Shown here: positions 56,820 to 64,000 of the stretch, piece by piece
Layout of the letters: each line of letters opens with the position of its first letter
How positions within the stretch are numbered: the first letter of the stretch is position 1
Source: a virus
Virus record (IMG/VR): IMGVR_UViG_3300047496_000430
Location: 62,001 to 126,000 of that record
Reading direction: 5' to 3' (one strand)
DNA: 64,000 bases
Translations under genes and position numbers: made by a program
The notes under the pieces: generated by a model
Databases searched by the model: none
Seen by the model: the letters and a program-made list of their open reading frames with translations, nothing else
Told to the model about the DNA's origin: nothing

Positions 56820-57101
56820 CTACTGTTTCTCCAATGCGTCGGTGAGTACCTTCGCCAGGCTGTCGACCGCGTCTCTGTCGTCTTGGTCGTTGTCGCGATT
56901 CTCCGTGAACCCGGAGAGAACACTGAGACAAGCCTCCAGCTGGAACGCCATCAGGCGGTAGCCATCGAGGTTGATGGTCCGCTTCCTGGCCGCTTGGTGG
57001 AGCTTCTTCTGCAGCTCCGCATCCAGGCGACCGGCGCTCTTTGTCTTGAGGCACTCCATCAACCGACCGAGTTCCTCCTCGGTCACATCAAGTCTGGGCA
57101 T
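56820..57101 (-). CDS. Hypothetical protein, 93 aa, tandem paralogue 2
   Basis: Begins 'MPRLDVTEEELGRLMECLK'; the opening and the helix 'LDAELQKKLHQAARK' resemble the gene downstream. The two lie directly adjacent, which suggests tandem duplication with divergence. Helical, no enzyme motif. Confidence 0.65.
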   Translation of the reverse strand: MPRLDVTEEELGRLMECLKTKSAGRLDAELQKKLHQAARKRTINLDGYRLMAFQLEACLSVLSGFTENRDNDQDDRDAVDSLAKVLTDALEKQ

Positions 57102-57789
57102 CGGTCTTCTCCTTCTCGCCGGGCTTCAGGTACGACAACATCCCCGTGAGCTTGTCACGCATGGACGTCTCTTCTGGAGACATCTCGAAGCCTTCGTGCG
57201 CCGTCGAGAGGTTCTTGATGAGCAGGCGCACCTCCTCGAAGGAAAAGCGCGGATGGAACAACCACTTCGCCGCAATCTTCGCGACGGCCTCCGGACGCAA
57301 TGTGAAGACGTGTTTGTCGAGGTCGTCACCGACCAGCCAGCCATCGCGCGCAGCACGAACCCAGTCCGGCTTGCAGAAGGGATTGCGCATCAAGTTGTAG
57401 AGCCACCCTTCGTGGCCGTACTTCTGCATCACCTCGCCGAGCTCCTTGCTAGGCAGAGAGCGCCACGTGTTGGTGGTCTTCTGGAGCGCGAAGACGATGA
57501 TTGCCGCCGAGAGCTCGGTCTCTGCAGAGCCCAGCGTGTCGACGAACGGAATGGGCGCGAGGTAGAGCTCGGACGGGTAGCAGTAGATGCCGTTGTTCAT
57601 CATTTCCTCTTGTTGCCGCTGGCGGCGGTACTCATCCAAGAACTCGTCAGACAGCTCGCGCGGTGGGAACTTCTGGCGTACCAGGGCGTTCACCAGCCGG
57701 TTCTCGTGTATGTGGCGGGTCATCTGCATCGCGAGCACCACGCGCCCCTCTTTCGAGAGCAGCTTCTTCTCGAACTCTTTGTCAGCCAT
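57088..57789 (-). CDS. Hypothetical protein, 233 aa
   Basis: Helical N-terminus ('RHIHENRLVNALVRQKF' then 'RRQRQQEEMM'), alpha/beta middle 'GIYCYPSELYLAPIPF', and 'PEAVAKIAAKWLFHPRFSFEE'. No known motif. It overlaps the paralogue gene by 14 nt. The ATG has ATGGCTGACAAAG as its opening. Confidence 0.65.
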   Translation of the reverse strand: MADKEFEKKLLSKEGRVVLAMQMTRHIHENRLVNALVRQKFPPRELSDEFLDEYRRQRQQEEMMNNGIYCYPSELYLAPIPFVDTLGSAETELSAAIIVFALQKTTNTWRSLPSKELGEVMQKYGHEGWLYNLMRNPFCKPDWVRAARDGWLVGDDLDKHVFTLRPEAVAKIAAKWLFHPRFSFEEVRLLIKNLSTAHEGFEMSPEETSMRDKLTGMLSYLKPGEKEKTDAQT

Positions 57790-57791
57790 GC

Positions 57792-57944
57792 TCAGTCCTC
57801 GTCAGGAAGGATGTCGTCGAGAGCGATGGCGAGCTCTTGGTACAGCTCGCGCTCACGGATGGAGTCGCTGATGTGCGGACTGGTCCTGTTGGTGATGCAG
57901 GCCTCGGTCCACTCCTTGAGCGAGGCGATGATTCGCGCGCACAT
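57792..57944 (-). CDS. Small helical ORF, 50 aa, or the shifted C-terminus of the 58.0 kb gene
   Basis: ATG at 57944 lies inside the end of the gene at 57853-58380 in another frame. It encodes 'MCARIIASLKEWTEACITNR' and continues as an acidic helix ending 'ILPDED'. The ribosome site is poor, and the same frame also stays open upstream. The composition looks more protein-like here than the other frame. Either a small overlapping gene or the true C-terminus after a frameshift near 57950. Confidence 0.5.
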   Translation of the reverse strand: MCARIIASLKEWTEACITNRTSPHISDSIRERELYQELAIALDDILPDED

Positions 57945-58380
57945 TCGGAGGCTTCGCCTCGGAGGGAGGTTCGTCGTCTCCGCGTAGGAACGAGAAAACC
58001 GCGGCTGGTAACCGCGGCTTTCTCTGGACAGTCCGGAGTAGTTCGACCGACTCGTTGACAGCGTCGCAGTCCGCGGTCCGGCCGCGTGCCTCCAAGACCA
58101 CCCGCTTCGCAGCGTGTGCAGGATGGGCGCAGCGTGAGACAACGTCAACGTGTCCTTGCACGCAAGGAGGCAGCCCCATGGTCTGCACTTCATCGCGCTG
58201 TCGCTGCGGGCAGCGGCGCAGCGCATCACGAACCAAGTCCGCTGCAGCATCGTCAGTCTCGAAGCGCGCGCACTCATCGCACCTCTCGACGTAGGCGAAG
58301 TCCGTGCGCCCACTGGACGCCATCGGGAAGACCGCACCGGGCACCAGCGCCATGCGGCAGTACTCACACCAACGCGGCAT
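57853..58380 (-). CDS. Zinc-ribbon protein, 175 aa, possibly frameshifted near its end
   Basis: The first half is clear: 'PRWCEYCRMALVPG' and 'VERCDECARFETDD' form two CxxC pairs, followed by 'GLPPCVQGHVDVVSRCAHPAH'-type residues (quoted here only in part). The last 40 residues ('HRLAQGVDRGLHHQQDQ') look like a shadow of the helix encoded in the other frame. A small stem with GAGGC and GCCTC arms at about 57948-57960 lies where the frames switch. GAGGATTC precedes the ATG and candidate promoter D lies 61 nt upstream. Confidence 0.6.
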   Translation of the reverse strand: MPRWCEYCRMALVPGAVFPMASSGRTDFAYVERCDECARFETDDAAADLVRDALRRCPQRQRDEVQTMGLPPCVQGHVDVVSRCAHPAHAAKRVVLEARGRTADCDAVNESVELLRTVQRKPRLPAAVFSFLRGDDEPPSEAKPPNVRANHRLAQGVDRGLHHQQDQSAHQRLHP

Positions 58381-58440
58381 GAATCCTCCAGAACGACGAG
58401 CTTCCCAGCCCGCGGGATGCGGAGGGGCGTCGTCACTTCT

Positions 58441-58469
58441 CTTATGCCCTGGAGGGCGTTGTGGTTGCT
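58441..58469 (-). promoter_or_regulatory. Candidate phage promoter D
   Basis: On the minus strand AGCAAC (58469-58464), 17 nt, then CATAAG (58446-58441), 60 nt before the start at 58380. It begins just at the stop of the 52-aa gene. It is the fourth copy of the GCAA/ATAAG box pair, and the only one with a longer leader. Confidence 0.45.
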
Positions 58470-58626
58470 AGTAGACGCCGGTGGCCCGACAGTTGTGGAA
58501 CGAGCCCACGACCACCCGAAAGCCGTAGCGCTTGAAGAACGCCAACCAGCGAGCGCCCGGGAGCGGGAACACGAGGCGCCCGTAGCTCCAGGTGGTGTGG
58601 TGCACGCAGTCGGTAGGCAGGTTCAT
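58468..58626 (-). CDS. Small hypothetical protein, 52 aa
   Basis: ATG at 58626 overlaps the glycosyltransferase stop (TGATG), ends in TAG at 58468. The protein, opening 'MNLPTDCVHHTTWSYGRLVF', continues with 'RWLAFFKRYGFRVVVGSFHN' and looks like a compact alpha/beta domain. It was too short for standard ORF cut-offs. Function unknown. Confidence 0.7.
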   Translation of the reverse strand: MNLPTDCVHHTTWSYGRLVFPLPGARWLAFFKRYGFRVVVGSFHNCRATGVY

Positions 58627-59615
58627 CACTCGTCCCGCAAGTCGTCTTCGAGCCGCGCGCGGTTGTAGTTGCGGATGGCGATTTCGAGCTGGGGCTTGTT
58701 TCCCTTCAGGCGCACGAGGCCGCTCTCGTCCCAGATGAGGTCCGTGTCGGGGTCGAACTGGTGCTCGGCGAGCGCCTTCCAGCGGCTCTCGTACTTGCGG
58801 TTCGGACGCCCACCGTGGAAGTTGTGCTCGATGTGCCCGTACGAGCAGCCGACCTCACCGTGCGTGAGCTGCAGCGCGCGGTCCTGCCACTCGAGGATGC
58901 GGCGGCGGTAGCCGCCGTTGATGGTGCTGTTAAGGCTCTTGCCGCCCTCGCCGATGGCCGAGTACGCCATGTGCCAGTCGCCGGCGCCGAGGATGGCGAA
59001 GTCCATCAGCCCGCCGACGCGCTCGTAGAACTTGCGCGTGCACGCCCAGGCGTAGCCGGTGTGACCGTTGCCGTAGGGGCCATCGAGCCGCAGCTGGTCG
59101 TGTCGAAGCCCGCGCGATTGGCAGACGTAGCCGAAGCTGTTGACCATGCGCTGCGCGCGCCCACGGAAGCCGAGGTCGACAGCGCTCTCCCACGGCTGGA
59201 TGAGGTGGAAGTGCTGGAGCTGGTGCATCGCCTCGAGCGCCCACTTCGGGTCTCGGAAGAGGATGTCCATGTCGACCCAAGCGAGGTACTTCCAGTCGCG
59301 CGGAAGCAGATGCTTCACACCGAGGTTCACCATCGACTCCTTTATCCAGCACTGGCTCTCAGTGCGCAGATGCAGGTGCCGCGAGTGTCCCATCTCGACG
59401 ATTTCGTGATGCCTGTCGCCGTACGCCGTTTCGACGACGTAGGCCGCCACGTTGGGCGTCTCTTCCATCTGCGCGACCCAATCGCGCGCATGTCGGTAGC
59501 GCGCCTGGAAGCGCTCCGGGTTCGAGACCACACCGATGACGTGCAACGTGCTGTCGGTGACCAGGTCTGGATGTCTGACGTGCTGAACGAGGTGCTCTCG
59601 GTGCGTGCTGCTCAT
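58626..59615 (-). CDS. Putative glycosyltransferase, GT-A fold, 329 aa
   Basis: The sequence 'HVIGVVSNPERFQARY' opens the nucleotide-binding fold, 'YLAWVDMDILFRDPKWAL' carries the D-x-D metal motif, and 'LILGAGDWHMAYSAIG'-like residues follow. The layout fits phage-type GT-A glycosyltransferases. It might glycosylate phage DNA, tail fibres or host surface. It lies directly before the tail-fibre genes, so fibre or receptor modification is plausible but only inferred. Confidence 0.72.
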   Translation of the reverse strand: MSSTHREHLVQHVRHPDLVTDSTLHVIGVVSNPERFQARYRHARDWVAQMEETPNVAAYVVETAYGDRHHEIVEMGHSRHLHLRTESQCWIKESMVNLGVKHLLPRDWKYLAWVDMDILFRDPKWALEAMHQLQHFHLIQPWESAVDLGFRGRAQRMVNSFGYVCQSRGLRHDQLRLDGPYGNGHTGYAWACTRKFYERVGGLMDFAILGAGDWHMAYSAIGEGGKSLNSTINGGYRRRILEWQDRALQLTHGEVGCSYGHIEHNFHGGRPNRKYESRWKALAEHQFDPDTDLIWDESGLVRLKGNKPQLEIAIRNYNRARLEDDLRDE

Positions 59616-59689
59616 GTCCCCTGAACCTCCGGCAGGAGACAGTAGCGCCCGTGCCGCGGCTTGTCATGTGACTACTGCGTGCTGCGCGT

Positions 59690-61426
59690 TTAGAAGCTCG
59701 GGGTCGAGAAGCGCGCACCCGTCGTTAGGTCCAGCGCGGCGTAGACGCCGTCGGTCGAGAAGTTCGCAGTGAGCTGCGCCCACGTCGTACAAGCCTGTGC
59801 GGGCAACGTTGGAACACCCGACACAAGAGGCGGAAGAGACGTCTTACCCCCGATGGACAGTTCTGTTGTTCCGGTGATTGTCGGAACAACGCCGAAGTCT
59901 GCCTGCACATTCGCGCCGGAATCAACGGCCAATCCGACGTCGTTGCCCGCGCCGAAGATAGTTGCCCCGCTGAAGAACTGCACAGTTGCGCCCTGACCGG
60001 CGAACATCCCACCTGGTGTATTTGCAGACCCGAGGTGCGCACCGAAGATGCTCAGACGTCCAGAGATGTCGAGCAGGGAGTTACCCCCATAGACGGCATA
60101 ACCGCCACCTGCAGCACCGCTTCCGAAGAAGGCGGTGTCATGCGTCTCAACTGTCGCGCCAGTGACCTCCAACAGGCAGTTGAAGAAAGTGCAGCCCGCG
60201 AACGCCCAGTACCCAAGGTTGACCTTGAAGAGGCCGCCATCGATAGTCGAGGTAGTGATGCAGCCCAAAAGGTTGCCTCCGGACCCGAAGGGCGTGCCGG
60301 TGATTTCGCATCCTTGAAAGATGTCGTCGTTGACGTTCTCAAGGCCAACGAGGGGACGCACCTTCACGTTTGAATAGATGACCTGCGTGTTCTGCGCATG
60401 CGAGCATGTGCGGTTGATTTGCACGGGGTCAACGAACTGCACCGTGTCGCCTGGCTGCGGATTGTCCAGCACTCCAGACGTCGGGACAACCCACTCCCCC
60501 GTCAAGTAGGACAGAAGACCGCCGCCAGTGAGATAGCCGACACAACGCACCGCGGGGCCGGCCCCAACAAGACAAATGACCTTCTGATAGCTGGTACCCA
60601 GCGGCGGTCCCGCCCCTACGAAGGCGATGGTGTTGGCGAGTGGCCCGGCGCCGGGTGTGTAGCTCGAAACAATTTGCGTGCTATCGACGTTGACCTGCCC
60701 TTGAAGGGTAAGCGTGATGAACGACAACGCCGGGTCGGCGCTCTGGAAGAGCCACATCGGTCGGTCTGCCCCCGGAAGGTCAGACAGGATGGTGATGGTG
60801 GTGCTTTGATAGAACTCACCAGACGTTCGGCGGTCAATCTCCGCCATCGTGCGAACAGGCGAACCTGGGTGTCCGTTCGCTTCGTCATTGCCTGAAGCAG
60901 GGTCCACCGTCCAAGAAGCCTGTGACTGCCATGTGACCGAGGGGATAGGCACCCAAATCCAGAAGCCACTCGTCGACACATCAGCGAAGACTGTTGTCGG
61001 GCCAACAACCGCGCCTGCTGGAAGTGCACCAGGGCTCCACTTGAACCACCTATCAAGCGACGCAACAAAGGCCTGCTGCCCTGCCCGAAGACCCGAAGCG
61101 TCCACGGCGGCAAGTCCGGCCACGTTCGCAAATGAGTACGACACTGGCGTCGTGGACAAGTTGACCGGTGTCCATGTCACCAAGTCGGCTGAGAGCTTGT
61201 AGAGCTGCGCCGGCGAACCGGGCTGCGACTCATCAGCAACAACGAGCGCGTGGCTGTTTAGTTTGCGCGTCGCAGGGATGATGGTCGTTCCATCTGTCAG
61301 CGAAGCAAAGGTAGGAACAGGGCGCAGCCCTCCCTTGAACCAGATGTCTTCCAGAAGGTACTTGTCCCCTCCACCGAGCGGCTCGAGGAACGAACTGACG
61401 AGTGTGGCGCCGGGCGTATTGGGCAT
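59690..61426 (-). CDS. Beta-helical tail fibre protein, 578 aa
   Basis: The N-terminal 180 residues form a separate domain ('GDKYLLEDIWFKGGLRPVP' and 'WTVDPASGNDEANGHPGSPV' are key). The rest has repeated short strands with Gly/Asn/Thr turns ('GNLLGCITTSTIDGGLFKVN', 'GCTFFNCLLEVTGATVETHD'), typical of a right-handed parallel beta-helix like P22-type spikes. The C-terminus ends in an Ala/Leu-rich beta cap. Likely receptor-binding or depolymerase-like. No catalytic residues identified. Confidence 0.75.
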   Translation of the reverse strand: MPNTPGATLVSSFLEPLGGGDKYLLEDIWFKGGLRPVPTFASLTDGTTIIPATRKLNSHALVVADESQPGSPAQLYKLSADLVTWTPVNLSTTPVSYSFANVAGLAAVDASGLRAGQQAFVASLDRWFKWSPGALPAGAVVGPTTVFADVSTSGFWIWVPIPSVTWQSQASWTVDPASGNDEANGHPGSPVRTMAEIDRRTSGEFYQSTTITILSDLPGADRPMWLFQSADPALSFITLTLQGQVNVDSTQIVSSYTPGAGPLANTIAFVGAGPPLGTSYQKVICLVGAGPAVRCVGYLTGGGLLSYLTGEWVVPTSGVLDNPQPGDTVQFVDPVQINRTCSHAQNTQVIYSNVKVRPLVGLENVNDDIFQGCEITGTPFGSGGNLLGCITTSTIDGGLFKVNLGYWAFAGCTFFNCLLEVTGATVETHDTAFFGSGAAGGGYAVYGGNSLLDISGRLSIFGAHLGSANTPGGMFAGQGATVQFFSGATIFGAGNDVGLAVDSGANVQADFGVVPTITGTTELSIGGKTSLPPLVSGVPTLPAQACTTWAQLTANFSTDGVYAALDLTTGARFSTPSF

Positions 61427-61427
61427 C

Positions 61428-62354
61428 TCACACCCCCTTCATGTTGATGGGACCGAGGCCGAAGTTGAACGTACGGTTGAGGATGTACACCACGTCAATC
61501 CCGTTTGTAGGAACTACAACACTTCCAACTTGGATGACGCCGCCTGGGTACAAGGGCGACCCTGGATTCGGGTAAACGAACCAGTTGGACGGTGTACCGA
61601 GCGGGACTGGGATGGCGACAAAGCCGTAGTTCGAGGCACCGGTATCCATCTGCGCGTCGATGCCATAGCTCGTTTGAAGACTGTTCGCGCCGAGGCCCGT
61701 CACGAACGCCGCGTCGTAGGAACCCGGGTCAACGGATGCACCATAGTAGATGCGCGCACCGGCAATGGTTTGCCCGACTGCCGTCTTGGTGTCCGCCCCG
61801 AACACAGCAGAAAGGGTGAAGACCTCTGTGCCCAATACCGCCGGAATGGAGATGAGCGTGCCATAGTTCCAGCTCGTGAAAGGCGTCGAGAGTGCCTGCG
61901 CAGGCGGATGGCCAGCGCGCAGCACCGACACGCTGTCTGGCGTCCCTGCGTAGCTCGCTGTTCCTGTCGCCGCGAATGAAGCGCCGACCTCAACTAGGGA
62001 AGGCAGCACACTCCACTCCGTGATGCCGAGGGCAGGCACCGAACCCGGAACGGCAAAGACAATCTTCGAGCCGTCCCAGGTCAGCACACTTCCTGGTGGT
62101 CGGGTCGCGAAGGACACGGGGTCAAAGGGAAGACCGAGGGCTGCAACCACGCGCGCGACGCCAGAAGTAACAGTCACATCTCCGCTGGTGATGCCGCCTA
62201 GTGCCATCGCAAAGACGGCGTCGAAGGCGCTCCCGAGCTCCTGCCGCAGCTCATAGAAAAGACCGCCCCACCCTTGGCCTGGCTTCACCAGGCTCACGGA
62301 CGAAGCAGTCAGCTTGCTGCTACTCGGCTTCGACGAGAAGAACGGGTTGCCCAT
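61428..62354 (-). CDS. Tail fibre protein, 308 aa, paralogue of the 31.7 kb gene
   Basis: The C-terminal 140 residues share the arrangement of strands and turns with the product of 31745-32689: 'FTLSAVFGADTK', 'IYYGASVDPGSYDAAFVTGL', a loop, 'NYGFVAIPVPLGTPSNWFVY', and 'GSPLYPGGVIQVGS'. The N-terminal part is helical ('GWGGLFYELRQELGSAFDAV'). The ATG is followed by Ser/Pro-rich sequence. Confidence 0.72.
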   Translation of the reverse strand: MGNPFFSSKPSSSKLTASSVSLVKPGQGWGGLFYELRQELGSAFDAVFAMALGGITSGDVTVTSGVARVVAALGLPFDPVSFATRPPGSVLTWDGSKIVFAVPGSVPALGITEWSVLPSLVEVGASFAATGTASYAGTPDSVSVLRAGHPPAQALSTPFTSWNYGTLISIPAVLGTEVFTLSAVFGADTKTAVGQTIAGARIYYGASVDPGSYDAAFVTGLGANSLQTSYGIDAQMDTGASNYGFVAIPVPLGTPSNWFVYPNPGSPLYPGGVIQVGSVVVPTNGIDVVYILNRTFNFGLGPINMKGV

Positions 62355-62397
62355 GCATCGAGACTACCACCGCACCGTGTTGGCCTGGAATCGACGC

Positions 62398-62541
62398 CTA
62401 CACCTTCCCCACCACACGACGCTCCATCGCGCCATTTTGCCCGACCTGGCGGAAGTACACCGTAGCAGGAGGAAGTGCTGCGAGCTGCTCCTTCGTGAGC
62501 AGCTTGCCCTTCTCGTCATAGAAGCGAACCGTGAAGTCCAT
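62398..62541 (-). CDS. Small hypothetical protein, 47 aa, between fibre genes
   Basis: ATG at 62541 with no strong ribosome site, stop TAG at 62398. It encodes 'MDFTVRFYDEKGKLLTKEQL' then 'AALPPATVYFRQVGQ' and a basic end. It looks like a small beta-alpha-beta domain. Conserved-looking and in the tight spacing of this cluster, it may be a fibre chaperone or accessory. Confidence 0.65.
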   Translation of the reverse strand: MDFTVRFYDEKGKLLTKEQLAALPPATVYFRQVGQNGAMERRVVGKV

Positions 62542-62555
62542 CTAATTTTTGCCTT

Positions 62556-63995
62556 TCACGCGACACGCCACCACTGCGTGCCATCAGACTCCAAGGTCAC
62601 CGATTGGTAGTCACCCATGAAGAAGTTGGGTGTTGCACCGTTGACCACGTTGTAGATGTTCTGCCCCCCACTGGTGAAAACTTGTAGCGAGCCCGTTCCC
62701 CCCTTTGTGATGCGAACGCGCGGAAAGCCAAGCGTTGCGTCGGGAAGGTTGATGACGTTGGTGGCGACAAGATTCGCAGTGTACGAAATCCAATCCGCCG
62801 AATGCGCGGTGACAGTTGCGCCATCTACGGGGGTAACAGAGTTCCAACCCAGCGCACCGATGACGGGGGTGGGCCCCGTCAGTGTATCGAGCGACGGATT
62901 CCGCCACACGCTCGAGAGCGCGTAGGGACACGTGCCCGTCTTGTTGATGGTGCCGAACGCAGCACCACCTTGGTAGAGCGTGCAGTGCGAGATAGTCAGC
63001 GAATCCGTACCGCTGTTCGTGGTCGAAACGATTGAAGGACAGAATCCACCTTCAATCGTCACTTTCCCGGCGGCGTGCGTGAGAAGCCCAAGCCCTTCGG
63101 TGTCGACAAGAAGAAGCGCGCAGTTCACCGTCGATTGCGTAATCGTCGCACCCCCTCGTGTGCGCCACATCGAGACCTGTGAATTCGCAGCAGGTGCTCC
63201 GCCGATACTAACGGGACCGCTGATGGTGCAGTCAGTGAACTCATGCCACCGAGCCCACGCACCCGTGAATTGGATGCCCCCACCACCCTCGAATCCAACG
63301 TTCGAGAAGTAGTTGCGCCCTGCACTTGAGTCGATGAGGTCAGGCTGCGTGCCGCCTGGGTACGCGAACTTGATGTCTTTGACCCGCACGTGCGTCGCGG
63401 TGCCTGAAATCGTCAAGTTCCCGGTGACGACGATGTTCTGTGAATCCTTCGGCGTCGGTTGGAACGCCGCCAGATACAGACCCCCGTTGTAGTTGTTGAT
63501 GACGAGATTTTCATTGTACGTGCCGGCATGCACGATGATTGCGGCGTTCGCGACACCCAGCGCGATTGCCGCGTTGATGCCCGCCTGGATGGTCGTGTAC
63601 GGATGCGCGTAGCTGCCATCGGAGACACCAGAGTACGACCCCCAAACATGAACCTCCCAGTAGCCAACACCGGTGATGAACTTGCCCGTGCCGACAGGAG
63701 CGAGCGTGCTGTTGGCGTAACTCGCACCACGGAGGTCGACGGTGACGCCGTCACCTGCCGTGATGACGCTTGCGCCTGCGCCGTTGAAGAGGTTGCCGAA
63801 CAGCTTGGCACCACCCCAGTCGACTACAAGCCCTGCGGGGTCGGCAGTCTCGACCGCCAGCGCGCCGGCAATGGTGCCGCCACCGAGGCAGAAGAATGCC
63901 GGGCCAAGCATTGGCGCAGGAAAAGCCGTCATGTCGGGGAACTGCACCTGCGAGGCATTTCCTGGGCCAAAGACGGACCCGAGGAGGCCCTGCAC
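62556..63995 (-). CDS. Tail spike/fibre with pectate-lyase-like beta-helix, 479 aa (frame open to window edge)
   Basis: A GTG at 63995 is the first start in view, but the frame stays open to the window edge, so the gene may be longer. 'DGSYAHPYTTIQAGINAAIA' is the entry signature of right-handed beta-helix proteins, followed by repeated Asn/Gly/Thr turns ('NNYNGGLYLAAFQ', 'DCTISGPVSIGG'). The C-terminus ends 'TLESDGTQWWRVA'. It is presumably a tail spike that binds or cleaves host glycans. Catalytic residues are not assigned. Confidence 0.75.
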   Translation of the reverse strand: MQGLLGSVFGPGNASQVQFPDMTAFPAPMLGPAFFCLGGGTIAGALAVETADPAGLVVDWGGAKLFGNLFNGAGASVITAGDGVTVDLRGASYANSTLAPVGTGKFITGVGYWEVHVWGSYSGVSDGSYAHPYTTIQAGINAAIALGVANAAIIVHAGTYNENLVINNYNGGLYLAAFQPTPKDSQNIVVTGNLTISGTATHVRVKDIKFAYPGGTQPDLIDSSAGRNYFSNVGFEGGGGIQFTGAWARWHEFTDCTISGPVSIGGAPAANSQVSMWRTRGGATITQSTVNCALLLVDTEGLGLLTHAAGKVTIEGGFCPSIVSTTNSGTDSLTISHCTLYQGGAAFGTINKTGTCPYALSSVWRNPSLDTLTGPTPVIGALGWNSVTPVDGATVTAHSADWISYTANLVATNVINLPDATLGFPRVRITKGGTGSLQVFTSGGQNIYNVVNGATPNFFMGDYQSVTLESDGTQWWRVA

Positions 63996-64000
63996 GCCTA

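Overview
The window is a 64 kb piece of a high-GC (about 60% by eye) tailed double-stranded DNA phage genome. It has a replication and recombination module, a baseplate/tail module, lysis genes and a dense block of small unknown genes. Nearly every junction is a tight ATGA, GTGA or TGATG overlap. No rRNA, CRISPR array, integrase, terminase, portal or major capsid gene is visible, so the full genome is larger than 64 kb. A baseplate-J-like protein suggests a contractile-tail (myovirus-like) virion. Lipoprotein signal peptides, a GH25 lysozyme and a secreted transglycosylase-like protein fit a bacterial host, more likely Gram-negative, but the host cannot be named from the sequence.

Layout. 1-14.66 kb (+): partial superfamily 2 helicase, family 4 uracil-DNA glycosylase, DnaB-like helicase, DnaG-like primase, Cys-rich protein, family A DNA polymerase with proofreading domain, HU-like protein, RecA/UvsX-like recombinase, PDDEXK Holliday-junction-resolvase-like nuclease, Cas4/RecB-like Fe-S nuclease, probable UvsY-like mediator and RusA resolvase. 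A strong terminator ends this unit. 14.7-19.1 kb (-): lipoprotein, HNH endonuclease with a probable N-terminal frameshift beside a perfect 20-bp inverted repeat, divergent ThyX, a glycine/alanine-rich protein, a SNF2-type helicase and a membrane protein. 19.1-20.3 kb (+): two unknown genes. 20.3-38.5 kb (-): tail, baseplate and fibre proteins plus a pyrophosphatase-like domain protein. 38.6-59.6 kb (mostly -): a tRNA-like element with its own terminator, RNase HII, HAD nucleotidase, MazG-like enzyme, endonuclease VII, DnaQ-like exonuclease, GH25 endolysin, a secreted transglycosylase-like protein on the opposite strand, SLOG, GNAT and SET-domain proteins, a glycosyltransferase and many small zinc-ribbon proteins. 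59.7-64 kb (-): beta-helical tail fibres.

Three signals stand out. First, three unrelated proteins (135-aa unknown, SNF2 helicase, pyrophosphatase-like protein) carry the same short terminal motif, roughly AF-x-DEL-x-x-[IL]-A. I suggest it is a tag for packaging proteins into the virion. Second, five operon leaders carry a shared promoter-like pair of boxes: GCAA-type box, exactly 17 nt, then an NA[TC]AAG box. Four of the five lie 34-39 nt from the start codon, so this looks like a phage-specific promoter class. Third, a 113-nt tRNA-like element has good acceptor and T arms but an aberrant anticodon arm and an oversized variable region.

The genes read as a largely self-sufficient replication and recombination system (helicase, primase, polymerase, RecA-like protein, three different junction nucleases, RNase HII), with nucleotide-metabolism genes (ThyX, MazG-like, HAD nucleotidase), and probably with proteins co-injected with the genome. 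Gene functions are inferred from motifs read by eye; no database search was possible.
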